From the NCBI GenBank assembly GCA_020632885.1, contig JACKEQ010000007.1, positions 62,001 to 126,000 on the forward strand: a stretch of DNA of 64,000 nucleotides, given 5' to 3'. Within the stretch, counting starts at the first letter, position 1, and the number at the start of each line of letters is the position of its first letter. Source of the stretch: Alphaproteobacteria bacterium. Lineage in GTDB: Bacteria; Myxococcota_A; UBA796; GCA-2862545. Below, piece after piece: positions 56,768 through 64,000 of the stretch. A program made the translations under genes and the position numbers. Under the pieces are notes generated by a model that searched no databases, was not told the origin of the DNA, and saw nothing but the letters and a program-made list of their open reading frames with translations.

Positions 56768-57402
56768 GGCTCCTTGTCCTCCTTCGGACGTGCCTGTCCG
56801 AACGGCTCGAACGCCTTGCCGTTCCAGGCGTGCACCATCGGGCTCACGGCGTCGTCGGCGGCATCCCAGGCCTCCCGGACGGCCACCATGAGGATCAGAT
56901 CGAGCTCGGAGGCCGCGGCGGGCTGGAGGCCGCTCACCTCGGGGTCGGCCCATGCGAACAGCACGCCGGCGCGGGGCATGGCGACACGGAAGCGCCCGCC
57001 GCCGAGGGCATCCGAGAGCACGGCCGGCGACAGCACAGCACCCGCGGCCCACCCGTCTCCATCGCGGATCTGGAGGTACGCCGAGCGAGCGTCTGCAGGA
57101 CCTCCCGCCACGTGGAGGCGCTCGATCGCGCCCTTCGCTCGCCCGCGTCCCCGCTCGAGCACCGCGAGACGGAGGGCGGCCACGTCGGTGTGCCAGGCCT
57201 CGAGGTCTGCGGGGACCACCCAGCGCCGCCGACCGCCCTCCCAGACCTTGAAGCACAGCGCTGCGTGGCCAGCGAGCAGCTCGGTGCACACGGGAGCCGG
57301 GCGCTTCGCCTCCTCGAACGCCGCCGTGACGTCCGCAGGGGCCGCGAACCCGCGCACCCCGTCCGGGACGCCCGCGAGCGCGCTGGCGAGGAGCAGGATC
57401 AC
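56764..57402 (-). CDS. Exported protein of unknown function (212 aa)
   Basis: GTG 57402 overlaps the upstream stop (GTGA). The product starts with a short signal peptide (ILLLASALAGVPDG). The mature protein has two conserved-looking parts: RRWVVPADLEAWHTDVAALRLAV, and PRAGVLFAWADPEVSGLQPAAASELDLILMVAVREAWD by position 145-185, ending in a hydrophilic tail. I do not recognise the family. It sits between the cNMP-binding protein and the coiled-coil protein, in a coupled three-gene operon. Confidence 0.68.
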   Translation of the reverse strand: MILLLASALAGVPDGVRGFAAPADVTAAFEEAKRPAPVCTELLAGHAALCFKVWEGGRRRWVVPADLEAWHTDVAALRLAVLERGRGRAKGAIERLHVAGGPADARSAYLQIRDGDGWAAGAVLSPAVLSDALGGGRFRVAMPRAGVLFAWADPEVSGLQPAAASELDLILMVAVREAWDAADDAVSPMVHAWNGKAFEPFGQARPKEDKEP

Positions 57403-57932
57403 TCGGTGACCGCCGACTGCTCGACGAGGGGTGCCAGGCCCTGGCGCACCAGGGTCGCGTCGTCCTCGGCCATGAGCTCCACGAGGGACCGCGTGGTGGA
57501 ACGCTGCCTCGCCACGAGGACGAGTGCGATCTGGTAGACGAGCTTGTAGGCCGCCAGCGTGCCCGCGGAGAGGAGGCCGTTGAACTCCATGCGGGGGAAC
57601 CGGAAGGCCGTGGTGGGCCGCGTGGTGCGCACCGTCGCGGAGCGCGGCGAGCCGTCCAGGATGGCCATCTCACCGAAGCAGGCTCGCGGGCCCAGCGTGG
57701 TGACCCGCCGATCGGAGCCGCCCCGCCCGGCCTTGAGTACCTCGACCTCGCCGTCGAACACGACGTACCAGGCGTCTCCCGGCTCGCCCTCGCGGAACAC
57801 CTGGGCCCCTGCGGGCAGCGTGCGCACCTGCATCACGTGGACGATCTGGGACAGCTCGCTCGCGTCGAGGTCGCCGAACATCGGCGTGTCGAGGAGGAAC
57901 GTGATCATCTGCTCGAGGCTCAAGGTTCCCAC
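57399..57932 (-). CDS. Cyclic nucleotide-binding domain protein
   Basis: The 177-residue protein is mainly a CAP-type cNMP-binding fold: FREGEPGDAWYVVFDGEVEV, then FGEMAILDGSPRSATVR (phosphate-binding cassette with Arg), followed by a helical C-terminus without a helix-turn-helix. It is thus a sensor or adaptor and not a Crp-like regulator. GTG 57932 has AGGAG 10 nt upstream. First gene of a three-gene coupled operon and divergent from the 58-kb membrane protein. Confidence 0.85.
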   Translation of the reverse strand: MGTLSLEQMITFLLDTPMFGDLDASELSQIVHVMQVRTLPAGAQVFREGEPGDAWYVVFDGEVEVLKAGRGGSDRRVTTLGPRACFGEMAILDGSPRSATVRTTRPTTAFRFPRMEFNGLLSAGTLAAYKLVYQIALVLVARQRSTTRSLVELMAEDDATLVRQGLAPLVEQSAVTE

Positions 57933-58043
57933 GGGTCGTCGCTCCTGGAGCGGATAAGCCCCCAGACCGGGTCCGGTGTTCCTGCTCCGCGCGATGAAGG
58001 TAGCCTGACCGACGGATTCGCACACGCGAGGAGACACCGACAC

Positions 58044-59564
58044 GTGCCCGAATGGCTCCCGAGCGCAGACGACCAGGAGGTGGACGGCCTGGTGGAGGTC
58101 TGCACGGTGCGCGACGGGGACGGCAGGGAGGGCGTGCGGGTGCGCCTGGCTGACCCCGACTCGGCGGATCGCGAGGCCTTCGACGCCTTCTACGACGGCC
58201 TCCGCGGCTCCCGGAGCGTGCACTTCGTGGATCGTGGGCCGGGCTATGTCGTGTTCGCCGAGGCGGACGACGCTCCGACCGACGTGAAGCGGTTCGCGGT
58301 GGAGGCGGTCGACGCCATCGAGGCCGTGCGGTCGCACCTCCGCGGTCTCGGCGTCCGCGAGATCGCCTGTCGGGACGGCGCCGTCCACCTGCGTCCCCGC
58401 TGGCGGCCGGACGGCGGTCCCCCGCCCCTTCGCGGGCTGGGCGACTACCTACGGAGCCTCGACGCCCATGGCCTCGACGAGGCCGTCGACAGCCTCACGG
58501 ACGCCGCACCCGAGGTCCGGCGCACGGCGCGGGCCATGCTGGTGGGCCAGCCGGCGGACGCAGGGTCCAACAGCCTGGTGAAGGTCACGGTGGCCGCACC
58601 CGAGCGCCAGTCGCGGGGGCAGGTCGACAGCGTGCGTCCGCGTGGGGCCGTCGTCATCGCACCGGACCGGCTCGCAGCCCTCACGGCACCCCAGCGCAGC
58701 GCGGCCGCCGGGCTCGCGGGTCTCCCCCTCTCGGCGCTCGATGGGCTGCAGGCCGCGGGTCTGCCGCTCGTCGTCGAGACCCACCGGCGCTCCCACCACA
58801 CCCACAAGCGCGCCCAGCAGATCGCCCGCGACACAGGGCTCCCGGTGGAGGCCGCGGTGGGTGGAGGGCTCCTGCGGCCCCTGTTCGCCCTCTCGCTGGT
58901 CACCACGTCCGTGGCGACGGCCATGGGCGCGCTGTCGTTCGCGCTGCTCGGGCTCTTCACCCTGCCGCTCCTCGGTGGGCTGCTCACGCTCGGGATGCTC
59001 GCTCTGGCGGGCTGGATGAGCTGGTCGTGGAACGCCGACCGCCAGCTGCTCGATCACGCGGCCCACGCCGAGCGCGAGGCCGACGAGGAGCGGAGCCGTC
59101 AGGGTCGCGATCCCCTGCTCGCGCGGGCCTGGTCGGCGCTCGCGGATGCGCGGGCCGCGCTCGCGGCGGCCGGTCTCCCCGGCGCCGCAGCGTCCGACCT
59201 GCGCGAGGTCCTCCGTGCGGCCGAGCGGGAGCTCGAGGGGCTCGCCAAGGCCCAGGAGGTGGCGCGCAAGGGTCTGGCCACCACGAGCTCCGCGGCCGTG
59301 CGCGAGCGGCTCGAAGCGCTGGATCCCGACGATCCCTCGCAGGCGCGTAGGCGCGAGAGCCTCCAGAAGACCCTCGCGGAGCTCGAGGAGCTCGAGCGTC
59401 GCACCGAGGCCATCGGCGAGGACGCGCACACCCTCGAGGCCGTGCTCACCGAGGTGGCGACGTCCATCGCGCGCTGGGAGACCGATCACGAGGAGGCCGC
59501 GATGTCCGCCGTGCTGCGCGCCACCCAGGGAGCCCGCCAGCGCCGCGCGGTCGTGCGGGCGTGA
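58044..59564 (+). CDS. Membrane protein with C-terminal coiled coil, unknown function
   Basis: GTG 58044 is preceded by AGGAG at 10 nt. The 506-residue protein has a soluble N-terminal half (VEVCTVRDGDGREGVRVRL, AVEAVDAIEAVRSHLRGLG). Two membrane helices follow at about 275-325 (LFALSLVTTSVATAMGALSF, LLGGLLTLGMLALAGWMSW), then a long charged coiled coil (VLRAAERELEGLAKAQEVARKG, LEELERRTEAIGEDAHTLEAV). No enzyme motif. Coiled coil after a hairpin of membrane helices suggests a scaffold. The last codons overlap the methyltransferase GTG (GTGA). Confidence 0.72.
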   Translation: MPEWLPSADDQEVDGLVEVCTVRDGDGREGVRVRLADPDSADREAFDAFYDGLRGSRSVHFVDRGPGYVVFAEADDAPTDVKRFAVEAVDAIEAVRSHLRGLGVREIACRDGAVHLRPRWRPDGGPPPLRGLGDYLRSLDAHGLDEAVDSLTDAAPEVRRTARAMLVGQPADAGSNSLVKVTVAAPERQSRGQVDSVRPRGAVVIAPDRLAALTAPQRSAAAGLAGLPLSALDGLQAAGLPLVVETHRRSHHTHKRAQQIARDTGLPVEAAVGGGLLRPLFALSLVTTSVATAMGALSFALLGLFTLPLLGGLLTLGMLALAGWMSWSWNADRQLLDHAAHAEREADEERSRQGRDPLLARAWSALADARAALAAAGLPGAAASDLREVLRAAERELEGLAKAQEVARKGLATTSSAAVRERLEALDPDDPSQARRRESLQKTLAELEELERRTEAIGEDAHTLEAVLTEVATSIARWETDHEEAAMSAVLRATQGARQRRAVVRA

Positions 59565-60181
59565 CGCGGAAGGCCGGGAGGCCGCGCCGGGACGTCCTCG
59601 TGCGGTTGGCCCGCCAGGGGCCCGAGCCGCGGGTGGATGTCGGTGCCGACCACGGCTGGGTGGCCCGCGAGCTGGGCTGTGTGGCGACGGAGCGGCGTCC
59701 GGACCGCATCGCGGTGCACGAGGGGCTCTGGGTCGTCTCCGACGGGCTCGACGCGTTCGGTCCCCTCGGCACGGCCGTGATCGCGGGCATGGGCGCCAGG
59801 ACCATCGCGCGCATCGTCGAGCGCGGGCCTCCGGTGGCTCGCCTGGTGCTCCACGCCCAGGACGACCCTCCCGCGCTCCGCGGGTGGCTCGCGACCCACG
59901 GGTACCGGATCGTCGACGAGGCCCTGGCACCGGAAGCGGGACGGTTCGCGGAGGTCGTCGTCGCCGAGCCCGGAGAGGAGCCGTCCAGCGGCCTGGAGCT
60001 CGAGCTCGGGCCGGTCCTGCTCACCGGTAGGGATCCGCTCGCGAGGCCGCACTTCGAGGAGCTGTACGGCTACTTCGCGGGGCTCGCCCGGCGCACGCAG
60101 GGTCACCCGGAGGCCCACGCGCGGTTCGCCGGGCGGGCCGCGTTCCTGGCGGCCTGGCTGGAGCGCGCAGAAAGGCGTTGA
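59561..60181 (+). CDS. TrmK-like tRNA (adenine-N1)-methyltransferase
   Basis: The 206-residue protein has the SAM motif VDVGADHGWVARELG near residue 27 and AVIAGMGARTIARIVERG at 68-85, the two marks of the TrmK family, which methylates A22 of tRNA. VVVAEPGE is present near 140, and the C-terminal coiled part ELYGYFAGLARRTQG matches the family tail. GTG start coupled to the preceding gene. The usual early segment is short, so the protein is slightly smaller than B. subtilis TrmK. Confidence 0.82.
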   Translation: MTRKAGRPRRDVLVRLARQGPEPRVDVGADHGWVARELGCVATERRPDRIAVHEGLWVVSDGLDAFGPLGTAVIAGMGARTIARIVERGPPVARLVLHAQDDPPALRGWLATHGYRIVDEALAPEAGRFAEVVVAEPGEEPSSGLELELGPVLLTGRDPLARPHFEELYGYFAGLARRTQGHPEAHARFAGRAAFLAAWLERAERR

Positions 60182-60207
60182 GGGCGGGCCCGACCGCGGG
60201 GTATCGT
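60178..60207 (+). promoter_or_regulatory. Promoter of the secreted-protein pseudogene
   Basis: TTGAGG (60178-60183), 18 bp, TATCGT (60202-60207), 26 bp before ATG 60234. Confidence 0.5.
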
Positions 60208-60233
60208 GGGGCACTGAGTGTTGTGGAGCCGCT

Positions 60234-62010
60234 ATGTATCGCCTCGTTCCCCCCGCCCTGCTCGTCGCCGTCCTCGCCGCGAGCGCCTGGGCCGAGCACC
60301 CGCCCGGTGAGGTCATCGGGTCGGTCGTCGCGGTGGACGTCACGCAGGCCGGGCTCGACGCCTTCCTGCCCATCATCGACGACTACGTGCCCGCCGGGTA
60401 CGAGCTGGCCGAAGTGGCGTCGGCGACGACGTTCCCGGCGAGCAACGACTGCGCGTTCTTCGACGCCTGCTACGAGTACGACGTCTCCAACCTGAGCGCC
60501 GAGTTCGAGCTGGTGAACCCCACGATCACCCCGGGCAACGGCGTGATCAACGTGGCCACCACGATCAACCTCTCGGCCGTCAATAGTCAGTCGACCCCTG
60601 CTCGCCAGTGCCAATGCGCAAGGCCTGGCCTGCCAACATCTCTGTTCGCCGACGATCTCGCAATCGTGCGATGGACGACCCGTCGACATCCCGGTCTCCG
60701 CCACGTCGATCCAGGTCGACTACAACACGTTCACCGGCAACGTCACCGCCAACATCCTGCCGATCCAGTACGACATCTCGGCGCTGAACAGCAACAACAA
60801 CAAGATCCAGGTCACCAATGATTGCGCTTGTGCACGCACCATCGTCACCATCGCCGGGCTACGTGGGGATCGACGTCATCGCCTTGTTGCTCGATCAGCT
60901 GACACCGATCCTCGACGATCAGATCCAGGGCATCCAGGATGACCTGAACAACACCATCGAGCCGCTGCTGCAGGACGCCGTGAACTCCGCCACGGTCGCC
61001 ACCAGCTTCGACGTGCTCGGGGTGCCGCTCGACATCGACATCGCGCCCGAGGACGTCGAGATCACGCCCGCGGGCGTGCGCATCCTGCTCGCGGGGTCCA
61101 TCGACGCCCCGCCCGACACGTGCGTCGCGCAGTACGGCATCACCGGGTCCACCGAGACCTTCAGCACCCTGCCCTCCGTGGGCACCGCGCCGGCCGGCCT
61201 CCCCGCACCCCACGTGGCCGTGCAGGCCGACGACGACCTCATCAACCAGGGCCTGTTCGCCGTGTGGAACGGCGGCCTGATGTGCTGGACGGTGGACTCG
61301 TCCATGGAGGGCCTGCCGCTCTCCATCGACACGAACCTCCTCGGTCTGCTCGCCCCCGGCGTGTTCGACGACCTGTTCCCCGAGAACGGGCAGATGGTCC
61401 TGCAGACCCGCCCGGCCAGCCCGCCCCTCGCGTCCATGGACGGCCCCAACGACGTCGACGTGAGCATCGACGACCTCGGGCTCGACTTCTACGTCGAGCT
61501 CGATGGCCGCCTCACGCGCCTCATGCAGGTCGGCCTCGCGGCGGACGCCGGAGCCAACGTCGGCTTCAACGGGGCCAGCGGCGACCTCACGCTCCAGATC
61601 GACTTCGACACCTCCGCCATCGAGGCGGCGGTCACGGTGAACGAGTTCCGCCCGGAGGCCAACGACGCCATCGCGGGCAGCCTGCTCGGCATCGTGGACA
61701 CCCTGGCGGGCCCGCAGCTCGCCGGGCTCCTCGGCGACCAGACCTTCGCCATCCCGGCGTTCGAGGGCTACGGCCTCACCAGCGCGAACATCGCGCCGGC
61801 CGCGGGCGCCCCGGATCGCCTGGGCGTCTACGGCAACATCGGCAGCGTGTCCTACACGGGCGGCTGCGAGGGTGGCGGCTGTGACGGTGCGGGTGCGGGC
61901 TGCTCGGACACGAGCTGCGACAGCTCCTCCGGCCCCGGCCGCGCCGCCCTCTTCGCGGTCCCGCTGCTCCTCGCCGCCCTCCGACGCCGGCGCGGAGCTG
62001 AGCGGTCAGC
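60234..62010 (+). pseudogene. Secreted protein broken by two frameshifts, MYXO-CTERM-like tail
   Basis: The 5' frame from ATG 60234 has a signal peptide (ALLVAVLAASAWA) and reads to about 60600. Then the coherent sequence moves to the next frame (ANAQGLACQHLCSPT, DIPVSATSIQVDYNTFTGNV, KIQVTNDCACARTIVTIAG), and near 60857 to the third (GYVGIDVIALLLDQLTP). Each shift is cured by removing one base. The later part (INQGLFAVWNGGLMCWTV) is reminiscent of BPI/LBP-type lipid-binding proteins (weak). The end, GRAALFAVPLLLAALRRRR after a Cys/Ser-rich stretch, looks like a MYXO-CTERM sorting tail. The frame stays open afterwards into antisense DNA. Confidence 0.65.
61993..62010 (+). terminator. Hairpin at the end of the secreted-protein gene
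   Basis: GAGCTGA-GCGG-TCAGCTC is a perfect 7-bp stem directly after the Arg-rich tail, near the likely natural stop. Confidence 0.45.
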
Positions 62011-62053
62011 TCCAGCGGAGCAACGGCACCGCCGGCAATCAGCTGCAATCAGC

Positions 62054-62479
62054 TCAGTCTTCGAGGGACGAGCGCAGCGCCTTGAGCGCGCTCTTCCACT
62101 CCTTGTCGAAGCGCGCGAACACCTCCTCCTCGTCGAGGAAGGCGCCCGAGTGCACCACGCTCACGCGGGTCTCCTCGCCATCGCGGGCGAGCTGGAACTT
62201 CACGCGGGAACCCGCAGTGGGGCCGGGGCTACCTGGATCCCACTTGATCTCGAGCTTCCGGGTGGGCCGCGCCTCGATGAAGGTGCCGCGCTCCTCCAGG
62301 GGGTTTCCCTCGTCGTCTTCGCTCGTGAGCACGAGACGACCGCCCTGCGAGGCGTCCACGCGGGCCTCGTCGGCCCACCAGGAGGAGAGCCCCTCGGCGG
62401 TGGTGAGCTGCTTCCAGACGGCGCGGGGCGAGGCCGCGATGTTGATCTGCTGACGGACGGATGGCATGCGGCGCGCCAT
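62054..62479 (-). CDS. SRPBCC (AHSA1-like) domain protein
   Basis: The 141-residue protein has the START-like helix-grip plan: INIAASPRAVWKQLTTAEGLSSWWAD at the N-terminus, GGRLVLTSEDDEGNPLEERG in the middle, and a long C-terminal helix (VFARFDKEWKSALKALRSSLED) that closes the cavity. AHSA1-type proteins bind hydrophobic ligands or assist chaperones. ATG 62479 and ATG 62467 are both possible; neither has a clear ribosome site. Confidence 0.83.
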   Translation of the reverse strand: MARRMPSVRQQINIAASPRAVWKQLTTAEGLSSWWADEARVDASQGGRLVLTSEDDEGNPLEERGTFIEARPTRKLEIKWDPGSPGPTAGSRVKFQLARDGEETRVSVVHSGAFLDEEEVFARFDKEWKSALKALRSSLED

Positions 62480-62509
62480 AACACGGGTGTGGGCGCAGGG
62501 TACCCCCGG

Positions 62510-62878
62510 TCAGCGACGTCTGAGCACCACCGACCACCCGAGCGGATCGACCGTCACGGCCTCCTCCACGTCCATGAGCACGAGCGCCGCCCACCCCACG
62601 GCCGCGGGCGGACGGCACACCACCTCCTCGAAGGGGAGCTCGCGACCACACGTGCACGGCGTGAGCCCGAACGGCTCGAACGCGCGCGCCAGCCCCGCCC
62701 CGCAGTGGGAGCACGTGACGTGGAAACCACCGACCTGGTTGCCGTACAGCACGCGCGTCCCCGGCCGATCGAGCCGATGGGAGGAACAGCGCACGTGGAG
62801 CGGGTCGTCTCCGCGGGCCCGACGCGCAGCGCGCGCCTCCACGGCGGCGTCGGCGGCGGGTCCGACCTCCGGGGGCAC
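62510..62878 (-). CDS. Zinc-ribbon-like small protein (start uncertain)
   Basis: The frame gives 122 residues from GTG 62878. It contains HVTCSHCGAGLARAF and, 12 residues later, TPCTCGRELPFEE, i.e. CxxC plus CxC, a likely zinc site. The C-terminal part is hydrophobic (VGWAALVLMDVEEAVTVDP). The open frame continues upstream with plausible protein (LDLFLVPPEVGPAA), so the real start may be 30-60 bp further, where no good start codon occurs. No family assigned. Confidence 0.5.
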   Translation of the reverse strand: MPPEVGPAADAAVEARAARRARGDDPLHVRCSSHRLDRPGTRVLYGNQVGGFHVTCSHCGAGLARAFEPFGLTPCTCGRELPFEEVVCRPPAAVGWAALVLMDVEEAVTVDPLGWSVVLRRR

Positions 62879-62934
62879 GAGGAACAGGTCGAGGTGAGCA
62901 GTGGGGCGAGCCAGCAGGGCCTCCGGGCGGAAGA

Positions 62935-62940
62935 TACAAT
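62935..62940 (+). promoter_or_regulatory. -10 element ahead of the TonB-like gene
   Basis: TACAAT lies 24 bp before the TTG start at 62964. No convincing -35 box is seen at 16-18 bp. Confidence 0.35.
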
Positions 62941-62963
62941 GTAGACGGGGACAGGAATCGAGG

Positions 62964-63774
62964 TTGGCCACACACGCACTCGACCGCGCCGAGTTCAGAC
63001 GCCTGCGCACGCGCGACAGGATCGCCTGGGGCGTGCTCGCGAGCGGCTGGCTCCACCTCGTGATCGCCGTGGCGGTGGGGCAGCTCCGGCTGCCGGCCCT
63101 CCCCGACCTCCCCGATAGCGAGCCCATCCGGGTCGCGCTCGTGCAGATCCCACCCCCAGCACCCCCGCCAGACCCCGAGCCGGTCCCCGAGGTCTCCCCC
63201 ACCCCACGGATCACCGCCCCCGTCGCCGCCGCCCCCGTGGCGCCTGCCGTGGTCCAGGAGCGCATCGCGGCACCACCGCCGTCACCGCATCGCGGACGTC
63301 CGCTCACCCGCGCCGAGCGGCGGCGGATGGCGGCCCCCGTCGACCCCGTGGCGTCCCTGCAGCGCTCGATGGGCTGGAGCGTCGAGAGCCGCGCCGGGGC
63401 CCGCGGAGGCAGCCTCCCGGTCGCGCCCGGGGCCCCGCCTCCCGGCAGACCTGCCGGACGCGATGGATCCGGGCCCGCTGCGTGACTACATCGCGAGTAT
63501 CGAGCAGATCCTGGCGGCACGGTGGGAGCAGTCCGAGCTCTCCATCCGCCAGCGGGCCATGGGGGTGCAGGGCTACGTGAAGGTCGCCTACGTCATCGAC
63601 GCCAACGGCAGGGTGCGCGACCTCCGGGTCGAGCGGTCGTCCGGCGTGGCCGACCTCGACCTCCTGGCGCTCCACACCGTCCCGGCGCGCTTCCCGCGGC
63701 TGCCGGCCGGCGAGGCGTCCCTCGTGCACCGCGTCACCCTCACCTACGACAACCCGCTCCTGGGGCGTCGGTGA
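62964..63774 (+). pseudogene. TonB-like energy transducer split by an apparent frameshift
   Basis: The 5' frame starts at TTG 62964 (AGGA 8 nt upstream). It encodes a cytoplasmic stub, a membrane anchor (IAWGVLASGWLHLVIAVAVG), a Pro-rich periplasmic spacer (PPPAPPPDPEPVPEV) and runs to 63485. The TonB C-terminal domain lies in the next frame: LPADLPDAMDPGPLRDYIAS, QGYVKVAYVIDANGRVRDLRVERSSG, ending YDNPLLGRR at 63774. One extra base in the GC run near 63430 would join them. It could be a sequencing error, a real mutation, or two genes, the second from ATG 63463. Its stop overlaps the next GTG. Confidence 0.65.
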
Positions 63775-64000
63775 GTCGGCGTCCGAGCTGGAAGCGCCGG
63801 GGGTCGGGCGTCGACCGCCTGGTGCTCGCGTTGCTGCCGGCCCTCGTGCTCGACGGGCTCCTCGTGGCCGGCCTGGTCGCGATGCTCGACGGCATGGTGG
63901 ACGACGACGCCCCCGACCGTCCGCGGCCCGTGCGGCTCGTGCTCATCGAGAAGCCTCCGGAGCCCGAGAAGGAGGAGGAGGAGGAAGAGGAGGAGCCCGA
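63771..64000 (+). CDS. Membrane-anchored protein with acidic tail, TonB-like N-terminus (cut by window end)
   Basis: GTG 63771 overlaps the previous TGA (GTGA). The 76 visible residues have a basic start (SRRPSWKRRGSG), a membrane helix (LVLALLPALVLDGLLVAGLVAML) and RPVRLVLIEKPPEPEK followed by a run of Glu. The layout of anchor then a charged, Pro-rich spacer matches TonB/GltJ-like energy transducers. The C-terminal domain lies beyond the window. Confidence 0.6.
   Translation, partial: MSRRPSWKRRGSGVDRLVLALLPALVLDGLLVAGLVAMLDGMVDDDAPDRPRPVRLVLIEKPPEPEKEEEEEEEEP

Noticed and set aside
60818..62944. Long frame that continues past the MYXO-CTERM-like tail
   Set aside because: After about 62010 it reads antisense to the SRPBCC gene and loses protein-like character; the natural end is at the hairpin near 62000.

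Overview
This is a high-GC, densely packed bacterial chromosome segment. Several features point to a Myxococcota-like (deltaproteobacterial) organism: a large lipoprotein with MopE-type metal-binding repeats, Ser/Thr kinases, a FecR/Ig-like/outer-membrane surface operon, TonB-like transducers and a probable MYXO-CTERM-like tail. Genes commonly overlap as ATGA, GTGA or TGATG. GTG and TTG starts are frequent. The clearest promoters follow TTGAC(A/G)-N16-18-TACC.

Layout: 0-1.8 kb holds the end of an unknown gene and a convergent helical-repeat-like gene. 1.8-4.2 kb is an accessory islet bounded by inverted (CCCGTG)n tracts. It carries a decayed AbiE toxin-antitoxin pair and three tandem copies of a small acidic, immunity-protein-like gene, two of them in a 480-bp direct repeat. 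4.2-8.8 kb is coaX coupled to the MopE-repeat lipoprotein. 8.9-15.7 kb holds a double retropepsin-like/TPR protein, an SNase-lamin-tail protein, a KptA-Nudix fusion, an aldehyde dehydrogenase and two unknown coupled genes. 15.7-20.4 kb has a membrane pseudokinase, a DUF2058 protein and an intact Ser/Thr kinase. 20.6-22.7 kb has a small exported protein, mazG, fxsA and a TPR protein. 22.7-33.1 kb is one long leftward operon: receiver-histidine kinase, membrane sensor kinase with a degenerate ATPase domain, FecR-like protein, Ig-like beta-barrel, 1152-aa Ig-like lipoprotein, soluble histidine kinase. 33.2-36.8 kb has an EF-hand-like lipoprotein, an S1-domain protein, family-4 UDG and maf.

36.7-43.9 kb is the most unusual block: a chaperone locus from a strong promoter, with an Hsp70 whose lid is replaced by a von Willebrand A domain, a divergent GrpE-like protein, a lidless second Hsp70, a membrane protein with two J-like domains lacking HPD, a TPR-zincin, then tRNA-Ala(CGC). 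43.9-52.9 kb is housekeeping (alpha/beta hydrolase, a motor-dead RecG-like protein with greA, lepA, rpsT, holA, a beta-barrel, rpsU). 53-64 kb has a lipoprotein/TlpA divergent pair, tRNA-Leu(UAA), VOC, AraC and acyltransferase genes, tRNA-Ala(GGC), a cNMP-binding protein, a coiled-coil membrane protein, a TrmK-like methyltransferase, a frameshifted secreted protein, an SRPBCC protein and a TonB-like pair that runs off the end.

Functionally the window mixes core translation and DNA metabolism genes with envelope and signalling systems. No integrase, transposase, prophage or CRISPR array was seen.
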